A stretch of 64,000 nt of DNA from positions 62,001 through 126,000 of the forward strand of contig NZ_LRRU01000017.1 of assembly GCF_001641615.1 (NCBI RefSeq), given 5' to 3'. A model generated the notes under the pieces. It was not told where the DNA came from and searched no databases. It was given only the letters and a program-made list of their open reading frames with translations. The DNA comes from Pseudoalteromonas gelatinilytica (GTDB lineage Bacteria; Pseudomonadota; Gammaproteobacteria; Enterobacterales; Alteromonadaceae). Positions within the stretch are counted from its first letter, which is position 1, and each line of letters opens with the position of its first letter. Below, one piece after another: positions 58,949-64,000 of this stretch. A program made the position numbers and the translations under genes.

Positions 58949-59719
58949 TTAGAAGTGGATTTGAATACCCGCAAATGGGCCTGACGCATCTAAATCTGTG
59001 TAGATGTCATCAATATCATCAAGCTCTAAGGTCATTGAGCGGTAGCCCGCTTTAATGTCCATATCAATTGCTAAGTTATCAAGTAAAGCGTATGCGATAC
59101 CTGCTTGGTAATCTTGAATTTTGCTATCATCGATAGCCAGTAAACTACCTTCAAAGAATACGCTTAAACCAGTAAATGGTAAGCCAACTTCAGCACGGCC
59201 ATACACTAACGGTACAAAACCAGAAAAATCAACGCGCTCAGTGGTATTTTGGCCACCGTCTTGCGATGTACCAGTTACAACAATTTCACCATCAAATTGT
59301 TTAGCATTCACACCTAAATCAATAGAAACCAAATCATTATCAAAGATTTCGTAATATAGGATGTAGTCGATGTGTGATAAATCACTTACTGTGCCTACTT
59401 GTGTACCTACCACATAATCTGAACCGCCAAAGCTAAACGTTTCATCAAGTGTAGTGTCACCATTTAACTCAAGCTCAGTGTATTTTAGTTTAAGGTTTGG
59501 TACTAACGGCACTGGGTGCTCAAGTGCTGCGTAGTAGCTCGTAAACGTTTCATCATCAAATTTAAAGCTTTGTAGATTTCCGTCTTGAGCAAAACTACCG
59601 CTGTTATCTGATTGCCAGCCATCAACACCTAGGTATAAGCCTAATAATGTATCAGCTTGCGCTGTTGGAGCTAAACAGGCCATTGAAAGGGCAGCTGCTA
59701 AACAGTACTTTTTCATCAT
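58949..59719 (-). CDS. TIGR04219-like outer-membrane beta-barrel protein
   Basis: A 256-residue protein with signal peptide (ending AQA) and alternating beta strands that end in FAGIQIHF, an outer-membrane insertion signal. The LGLYLGVDGW start of the mature part and the YILYYEIFDNDLVSIDLGVNAK block fit the TIGR04219 family of marine gammaproteobacterial outer-membrane proteins. Function unknown. It is 1 bp downstream of the DUF2333 gene. Confidence 0.82.
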   Translation of the reverse strand: MMKKYCLAAALSMACLAPTAQADTLLGLYLGVDGWQSDNSGSFAQDGNLQSFKFDDETFTSYYAALEHPVPLVPNLKLKYTELELNGDTTLDETFSFGGSDYVVGTQVGTVSDLSHIDYILYYEIFDNDLVSIDLGVNAKQFDGEIVVTGTSQDGGQNTTERVDFSGFVPLVYGRAEVGLPFTGLSVFFEGSLLAIDDSKIQDYQAGIAYALLDNLAIDMDIKAGYRSMTLELDDIDDIYTDLDASGPFAGIQIHF

Positions 59720-59720
59720 T

Positions 59721-60707
59721 TTATCCTTGCGCTAAAAGTTCGCTAAGTTCAATTAGAGCCGCATTGGCTCGAGAAATATAATTCGCCATGACCAATGAGT
59801 GGTTAGCTACAAAGCCAAAACCACTGCCATTTAAGATCATTGGGCTCCACACCGTTTCTTGCGTGGCCTCTAATTCACGAATAATTTGTTGCAGACTAAC
59901 ACGGGCGTTTTTCTTTTCTAAGACATCGGCAAAATCATATTCAACCGCTTGTAAAAAGTGCAGTAATGCCCACGTTGCACCACGCGATTCATAAAACACA
60001 TCGTCAATTTGCCACCAAGATGTTTTCACTTGGTTTTGCAAAGGTGCATAAGTTGCTTGATGAGCCGCAGTATCACCTGCTAAATCAGTGTTTAAACGAT
60101 CTTGACCAACACTTGCGCTTAAACGCTGGCTTAAACTACCAAGGCGTTTTTCTGCTTCTTTTAACCAGCCACGTAAGTTATCTGCGCGGGCATAAAATTG
60201 GCTATCACGATCGTTCTGATCAGCAATTTGAGTACGGTATACGATAAGTAAATCAATACCCTTTTGATACTCAGTTTCAGCGCTTGGCCACGCCCATGCT
60301 ACCGAGCTAATATTAAATTGCGGCTGGGCTTTTTTAAGTGCTTCGTGCTCAGTTGATTGAGACTGTGAACGGCTGAAATCTTTACGCATCGACAACACCA
60401 AATCACGGGTCATCTCAAGCGCGCCATATTCCCATGCCGGCATGTTATCCATCATCACACTTGGTGGCATCATATCGTTAGATAAATAGCCGCCAGGTTT
60501 ATTTAATAATGTACTTGCTACATTGATTAACGTCGTTGTTGTTGTGTAGCCGGTGACAAATTTTTCGCCGCGCATTTGCGCTTCTTGTTTTGCCTTGCCA
60601 ACAACATCCATACGAGCTGGTTCACTACTCCAGTAAACAGCAATCGCGTAAAAAACAATTAGTATAATAAGTAATGCACTGGCTATTTTTCCTTTATGCT
60701 CAGACAT
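59721..60707 (-). CDS. DUF2333 family protein
   Basis: A 328-residue protein with an N-terminal membrane helix (IASALLIILIVFYAIAVYW) and a helical periplasmic body. Conserved blocks include PGGYLSNDMMPPSVMMDNMPAWEYGALEMTRDL and GSGFGFVANHSLVMANYISRANAAL. Function not established. It forms an operon with the TIGR04219-like gene and follows the PCuAC gene with a 8-bp gap. Confidence 0.85.
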   Translation of the reverse strand: MSEHKGKIASALLIILIVFYAIAVYWSSEPARMDVVGKAKQEAQMRGEKFVTGYTTTTTLINVASTLLNKPGGYLSNDMMPPSVMMDNMPAWEYGALEMTRDLVLSMRKDFSRSQSQSTEHEALKKAQPQFNISSVAWAWPSAETEYQKGIDLLIVYRTQIADQNDRDSQFYARADNLRGWLKEAEKRLGSLSQRLSASVGQDRLNTDLAGDTAAHQATYAPLQNQVKTSWWQIDDVFYESRGATWALLHFLQAVEYDFADVLEKKNARVSLQQIIRELEATQETVWSPMILNGSGFGFVANHSLVMANYISRANAALIELSELLAQG

Positions 60708-60715
60708 GATACCTC

Positions 60716-61222
60716 CTAGTGATGTGAGTGCTCTTTACTTTTTTGTGATGCCTGTTCAGACATCTCTTGCAAAGACACAACCTTGGCTTGAGTAAAAACT
60801 CGATTGCCATCATTAAAATATAGCGTGAGTTTTCGTTCTTGCCCTGCTTTTAGTTGATCTTCAGGTTCAAACACCATCAAGTGATAACCACCGGGTTTAA
60901 ACTCAACACTGCTATGACCATCAATCTTTAATGATAAAACCTGTTCCATTTTCATCATGCCATCTACATGAGTGTGCTGATGAATTTCAACGCGTCCTAA
61001 ACCATCAAGCTCAGCTTTAGTTAATACTGTTGCCTGCTCACTCGGGTTGGTAATAGTTAAATAAGCCACGCTGGCTTTACTGGCTGGTAAAAACTCACGT
61101 ACCTGCGCGTTGCTTACAGTGACTTCGGCAACATCGCTATGGTCATGACCACTATGGGCAGATGAAAAAGTACTAAAGAATAAACTTGCGGTAAGAAAAG
61201 AGAATGCGGGCCACAGTTTCAT
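60716..61222 (-). CDS. PCuAC-family periplasmic copper chaperone
   Basis: A 168-residue periplasmic protein. After the signal peptide, the copper site H-x10-M...H-x-M is visible (VEIHQHTHVDGMMKMEQV, then GGYHLMVF). The protein has His-rich ends (HSGHDHSD and EHSHH), which may bind extra copper. PCuAC proteins deliver Cu(I) to the cytochrome oxidase CuA site. It heads a three-gene operon with DUF2333 and TIGR04219-like genes. Confidence 0.9.
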   Translation of the reverse strand: MKLWPAFSFLTASLFFSTFSSAHSGHDHSDVAEVTVSNAQVREFLPASKASVAYLTITNPSEQATVLTKAELDGLGRVEIHQHTHVDGMMKMEQVLSLKIDGHSSVEFKPGGYHLMVFEPEDQLKAGQERKLTLYFNDGNRVFTQAKVVSLQEMSEQASQKSKEHSHH

Positions 61223-61302
61223 TATGTTTTAATCCTTGTTAAGACATTAACTTACCCGCTAAATTTAGCATATTTTATGTATTAAGGCAGTTTATTAGTA
61301 CC

Positions 61303-61629
61303 TTAAGCTGGCGATTTTTTGTTATCAGCAATCAACCAACACAATGCTGCGATTAGTAATAGTGGCCATGCAATCATTATTGAGCCGAATAAAAACGCAA
61401 GCACAACACCAATCAGAGCAACAACACCTGCGCCAAGCAGCCCAATAGTGAATAGCGCAACACCCGCCACAACAGCAATCACAGCTACTATTGCTCCGAT
61501 GACTTCAAGTCCAGCCCAACTCATATCAGCAATTGATAAAGGTAACTGCCATGAGTCGAACGAGACAAAAGAAACCGCATCAGTACACAGTAAAAGCATT
61601 GCCAAGACGATGATAGCTAACGTTTTCAT
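61303..61629 (-). CDS. Small membrane protein beside the phage-shock genes
   Basis: A 108-residue protein of unknown function: a signal-like first helix and about three more hydrophobic helices rich in Ala, Val and Gly. It is 9 bp downstream of pspC, so it is probably the third gene of the psp operon. I do not recognise a family. Confidence 0.75.
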   Translation of the reverse strand: MKTLAIIVLAMLLLCTDAVSFVSFDSWQLPLSIADMSWAGLEVIGAIVAVIAVVAGVALFTIGLLGAGVVALIGVVLAFLFGSIMIAWPLLLIAALCWLIADNKKSPA

Positions 61630-61638
61630 AATCGACTC

Positions 61639-61848
61639 CTAGTAACCTTTCACTGGTAAAGTGCAATGAGCCACTAAATAACCCACGCCAATTAACAGTG
61701 GCATTTGAATAAGCAATATGATCATGACTAAACGTGTTGACCATACAGGGAAGCCCAAGCGCGCAGCCAATCCGCTACACACACCCGATATCTTTTTGTT
61801 ACTTAGATCTCGGTACCAACGTGTTGATGTATGATAAGTATTCATCAT
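61639..61848 (-). CDS. pspC: Phage shock protein PspC (short form)
   Basis: A 69-residue PspC-domain protein: RDLSNKKISGVCSGLAARLGFPVWSTRLVMIILLI is the family core, with one or two membrane helices. It lacks the extended periplasmic domain of E. coli PspC. GGAGG precedes two adjacent ATGs. It follows pspA by 7 bp. Confidence 0.9.
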   Translation of the reverse strand: MMNTYHTSTRWYRDLSNKKISGVCSGLAARLGFPVWSTRLVMIILLIQMPLLIGVGYLVAHCTLPVKGY

Positions 61849-61855
61849 TTACCTC

Positions 61856-62530
61856 CTAAGCCGACTGCTTCATCGTTGCTTTTAAATCAGCAAGCTCTTT
61901 ATCGATTGCATCATTTTTCTCAAGAGCCGCAATTTGTGCTGCTGTTGAATTTGCTGCATCACTTTGCGTAAGCTCGTACGCTTCAACTTGTGATTCAATG
62001 TTTTCAACGCGCTGCTCTAAGTAGTCAAAACGCGCTAATGCATCTGCAACTTTGCTGCTATGTAGCTGCTCTTTTACTTTTAAACGTGCTGTAACAACGC
62101 GCTCTTTTTGCATATAAGTCAGCTGTTTAGCTTTTGCATCTGCAAGCTTATTTTGTAAACGCTGACAATCTTCAGTCAATTTTGCGAGTGACTCTGCCAC
62201 TTTATCCATTTCAGCTTGTTGCGCTTCGATTTCTGTCGTTATGCGCTGCTTTTCAATCAGTGCAGCTTTAGCAAGATCATCACGATCTTTACTGAGTGCT
62301 TTTTCTGCTTTCGCTTGCCAGTCAGCTACTTTTGCTTGTTTGGCTGCAATTTCGCGCTTCATTTGCTTTTCTTGCGTTAAAAATGTCGCAGCGGTTGCAC
62401 GGCATTCAGTCAGTGCATCCTGCATTTCTTGCACGAGTAGATTAAGTAACTTTTCAGGATCTTCAGCTTTGTCTAGTGCTGCAGAAAGGTTTGCCTGAAT
62501 AATGTCATTTACGCGATTTAATACACCCAT
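61856..62530 (-). CDS. pspA: Phage shock protein PspA
   Basis: A 224-residue PspA/IM30 protein, nearly all coiled coil, with the N-terminal amphipathic helix (MGVLNRVNDIIQANLSAALDKAEDP) that binds stressed membranes, and the EMQDALTECRATAATFL block. It forms ESCRT-III-like assemblies and protects the proton-motive force. A GGAGAG site precedes the ATG, and a sigma-54 promoter lies upstream. Confidence 0.95.
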   Translation of the reverse strand: MGVLNRVNDIIQANLSAALDKAEDPEKLLNLLVQEMQDALTECRATAATFLTQEKQMKREIAAKQAKVADWQAKAEKALSKDRDDLAKAALIEKQRITTEIEAQQAEMDKVAESLAKLTEDCQRLQNKLADAKAKQLTYMQKERVVTARLKVKEQLHSSKVADALARFDYLEQRVENIESQVEAYELTQSDAANSTAAQIAALEKNDAIDKELADLKATMKQSA

Positions 62531-62572
62531 GTGACTCTCCTGTTGATTATTGGGTTAATACAGCTAGGAGAT

Positions 62573-62589
62573 TCCAATTCTTGTGCCAA
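62573..62589 (-). promoter_or_regulatory. Sigma-54 promoter of the psp operon
   Basis: On the minus strand TTGGCAC and TTGGA are spaced GG-N10-GG, matching the -24 element exactly and the -12 element except for G instead of C at the second position. It predicts a start site about 12 bp downstream and a 30-nt leader. PspF-activated sigma-54 control is the known mode for psp operons. Confidence 0.78.
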
Positions 62590-62724
62590 CTAACAAATAA
62601 AATAAATTTATTACTTAAATACAATAAGTTGAATAAATAGAATTAAAATTTTGACTGACTAATGGCTGAATGAGAAATAACTAATTTGACTAAAAAATTA
62701 ACTTTTTCACCAAATTTTAGGATC

Positions 62725-62752
62725 AAAAAAAGCCACAATATGTGGCTTTTTT
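62725..62752. terminator. Terminator after dusA
   Basis: AAAAAAAGCCACA pairs with TGTGGCTTTTTT around ATA; on the minus strand it lies 14 bp after the dusA stop. Confidence 0.9.
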
Positions 62753-62766
62753 AATAGGCTTTGTGA

Positions 62767-63744
62767 TTAGGCTTCTGGGACAAAACTTAAAGCTTTATCC
62801 ATAACAGATAAGTCAGCCGTTTTACCATGACCTTTTTCTGAAAGATGGCGTCTAAAACCACGCGCGCCAGGTTGGCCTTGGAAAATCCCCAACATATGGC
62901 GAGCAATATGCCAAAAGTTAGCGCCTTTACTCATTTCATCTTCAATATAGTCATACATAGAGCGTACAACCTGATGGCGACTCAGCGTAAATGCGTCATC
63001 ACCATAAATGTTTTCGTCAACCTCAGACAAAATAAACGGATTACTATACGCCTCACGACCAATCATAATGCCATCAACATAATCAAGGTGAGCTACGCTA
63101 TCAGCAATTGTTTTCACCCCACCATTTAAGCTTAGGTGCAGTTGCGGATAATCTTTTTTCAACTGGTAAACGCGCGGGTAATCAAGTGGTGGGATCTCAC
63201 GATTTTCTTTCGGGCTTAAACCATTTAACCACGCTTTACGCGCATGAATTATAAAGTCATCACAACCAACATCGTGACTCGCTTCAATTAAAGCACATAA
63301 AAACTCATACGAGTCTTGCTCATCAATACCAATGCGCGTTTTAACTGTAACAGGAATAGTCACTTCGGCCTTCATTGCAGCAACGCAGTCAGCAACCAGT
63401 TTAGGCTCTGCCATTAAACAAGCACCAAAGCGGCCATTTTGCACGCGATCAGACGGACAGCCGACATTTAAATTTACTTCATGATAGCCACGCTCTGCTG
63501 CTAATTTTGCACACTTAGCTAATGCTTCAGGATCTGAGCCACCAAGTTGCAATGCCACAGGGCCTTCATGCTCATTAAAGTGTAGGTAATCGCCTTTACC
63601 AAATAAAATAGCGCCGGTTGTCACCATCTCAGTGTACAGCACAGCATGCTTAGTCATTTTACGGTGAAAGGTTCGACAGTGACGATCAGTCCAATCTAAC
63701 ATGGGTGCCACTGAAAAACGGCGGTTTAATGTCGTCGTGCTCAT
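62767..63744 (-). CDS. dusA: tRNA-dihydrouridine(20/20a) synthase DusA
   Basis: A 325-residue FMN-dependent tRNA dihydrouridine synthase. The catalytic Cys96 is in [21 protein letters not shown], and [18 protein letters not shown] is the DusA-type start. The FMN-binding part ([24 protein letters not shown]) follows. It is monocistronic and ends in a clear terminator. Confidence 0.96.
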   Translation of the reverse strand: MSTTTLNRRFSVAPMLDWTDRHCRTFHRKMTKHAVLYTEMVTTGAILFGKGDYLHFNEHEGPVALQLGGSDPEALAKCAKLAAERGYHEVNLNVGCPSDRVQNGRFGACLMAEPKLVADCVAAMKAEVTIPVTVKTRIGIDEQDSYEFLCALIEASHDVGCDDFIIHARKAWLNGLSPKENREIPPLDYPRVYQLKKDYPQLHLSLNGGVKTIADSVAHLDYVDGIMIGREAYSNPFILSEVDENIYGDDAFTLSRHQVVRSMYDYIEDEMSKGANFWHIARHMLGIFQGQPGARGFRRHLSEKGHGKTADLSVMDKALSFVPEA

Positions 63745-64000
63745 AACATGGCCCCTTTAAAGATCAATGCGTTTACTTGCAACTTAAATTACCTAATACG
63801 ATTAACGCTAATCAATAGCGCTGACACATCAAAAGTTAGCTATGTGTCGGAATGAAAAATTGGGCTTATTATACCACCGAAGCACGCTCACGGCATGGCT
63901 TAATCGAAGATCAAATGATGAAAAGAGGTGAAGAAGTGTACTGCAAACTCACTTCTGTGATTGATACGTTAAAAGTGAAAATACTAAATTTTCACTTCAT
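63745..64000. other. Right-edge gap with a possible truncated frame and an inverted repeat
   Basis: The dusA promoter should lie at the left. A frame from ATG 63852 runs open to the window edge for 49 codons (MKNWAYYTTEARSRHGLIED...), but it has only a weak ribosome site and no family I recognise. A perfect inverted repeat (AAGTGAAAAT/ATTTTCACTT) lies at 63973-63997 and argues more for a regulatory or intergenic region. Confidence 0.35.

Noticed and set aside
63852..64000. Truncated coding frame at the right edge
   Set aside because: Too short, weak start and no recognisable family; it also crosses a perfect inverted repeat. Kept only as a note on the gap.

Overview
The window looks like chromosomal DNA of a marine gammaproteobacterium of the order Alteromonadales, most likely Pseudoalteromonas. 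The base composition is moderately AT-rich. Gene order in the housekeeping blocks follows the gammaproteobacterial pattern (rnpB-rsmI-lpoA-yraN-diaA-dolP; petABC-sspA-sspB; rplM-rpsI; zapE, zapG, degQ-degS; murA-ibaG-mlaBCDEF divergent from yrbG-kdsD-kdsC-lptC-lptA-lptB-rpoN-hpf-ptsN-rapZ-ptsO). The accessory genes (GH109, large secreted M14, S46 and M28 peptidases, a TonB receptor) suit a marine polymer and protein degrader. The genus call is an inference from gene content and order, not from a marker comparison.

Layout. 1-4.2 kb: edge of an N-acetylgalactosamine catabolic locus, agaS and agaZ on the minus strand facing away from a GH109-type Tat lipoprotein. 4.3-9.4 kb: two secreted peptidases (M14 and S46). 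9.5-15.5 kb: a LysR regulator divergent from a TonB receptor, an N-formylglutamate amidohydrolase and a YfcC-type carrier, which together look like one uptake-and-use locus. 15.6-18.8 kb: a small DUF465 protein, a UhpA/UhpB-like two-component pair and an unknown 173-residue protein. 19.0-23.1 kb: an M28 membrane peptidase divergent from a membrane-anchored AraC regulator, bracketed by copies of an rnpB-derived repeat. 23.08-23.9 kb: RNase P RNA (minus strand) followed by a tandem array of about 103-113 bp repeats, each with a terminator and a copy of the RNA's 3' tail. 23.9-28.3 kb: rsmI, then lpoA-yraN-diaA-dolP. 28.4-32.1 kb: petABC-sspA-sspB. 32.7-33.6 kb: rplM-rpsI, flanked by two different heptanucleotide tandem repeats and a shared short direct repeat. 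34-38.4 kb: zapE, zapG, degQ, degS. 38.4-51.2 kb: envelope lipid transport (Mla), Kdo and LPS export (Kds/Lpt), sigma-54 and the nitrogen phosphotransferase genes. 51.2-63.7 kb: mgtE, ygiQ, a REC-GGDEF-EAL phosphodiesterase, poorly characterised envelope proteins, a PCuAC copper chaperone, a phage-shock operon with a recognisable sigma-54 promoter, and dusA.

How it fits together. Most of the window is core envelope biogenesis and respiration. The accessory content is concentrated in the first 23 kb. The most unusual structure is the RNase P 3' repeat array. Its repeats share the P1 strand of the RNA and the terminator, encode a conserved short peptide tail on the minus strand, and have an outlying diverged copy 4 kb away, so a two-gene cargo (M28 plus AraC) sits between copies. 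I saw no tRNA, rRNA, CRISPR array, transposase or integrase. For many genes the longest possible frame begins at an upstream in-frame TTG, GTG or ATG whose codons contain the Shine-Dalgarno itself; in those cases I moved the start to the ATG that the ribosome binding site serves.
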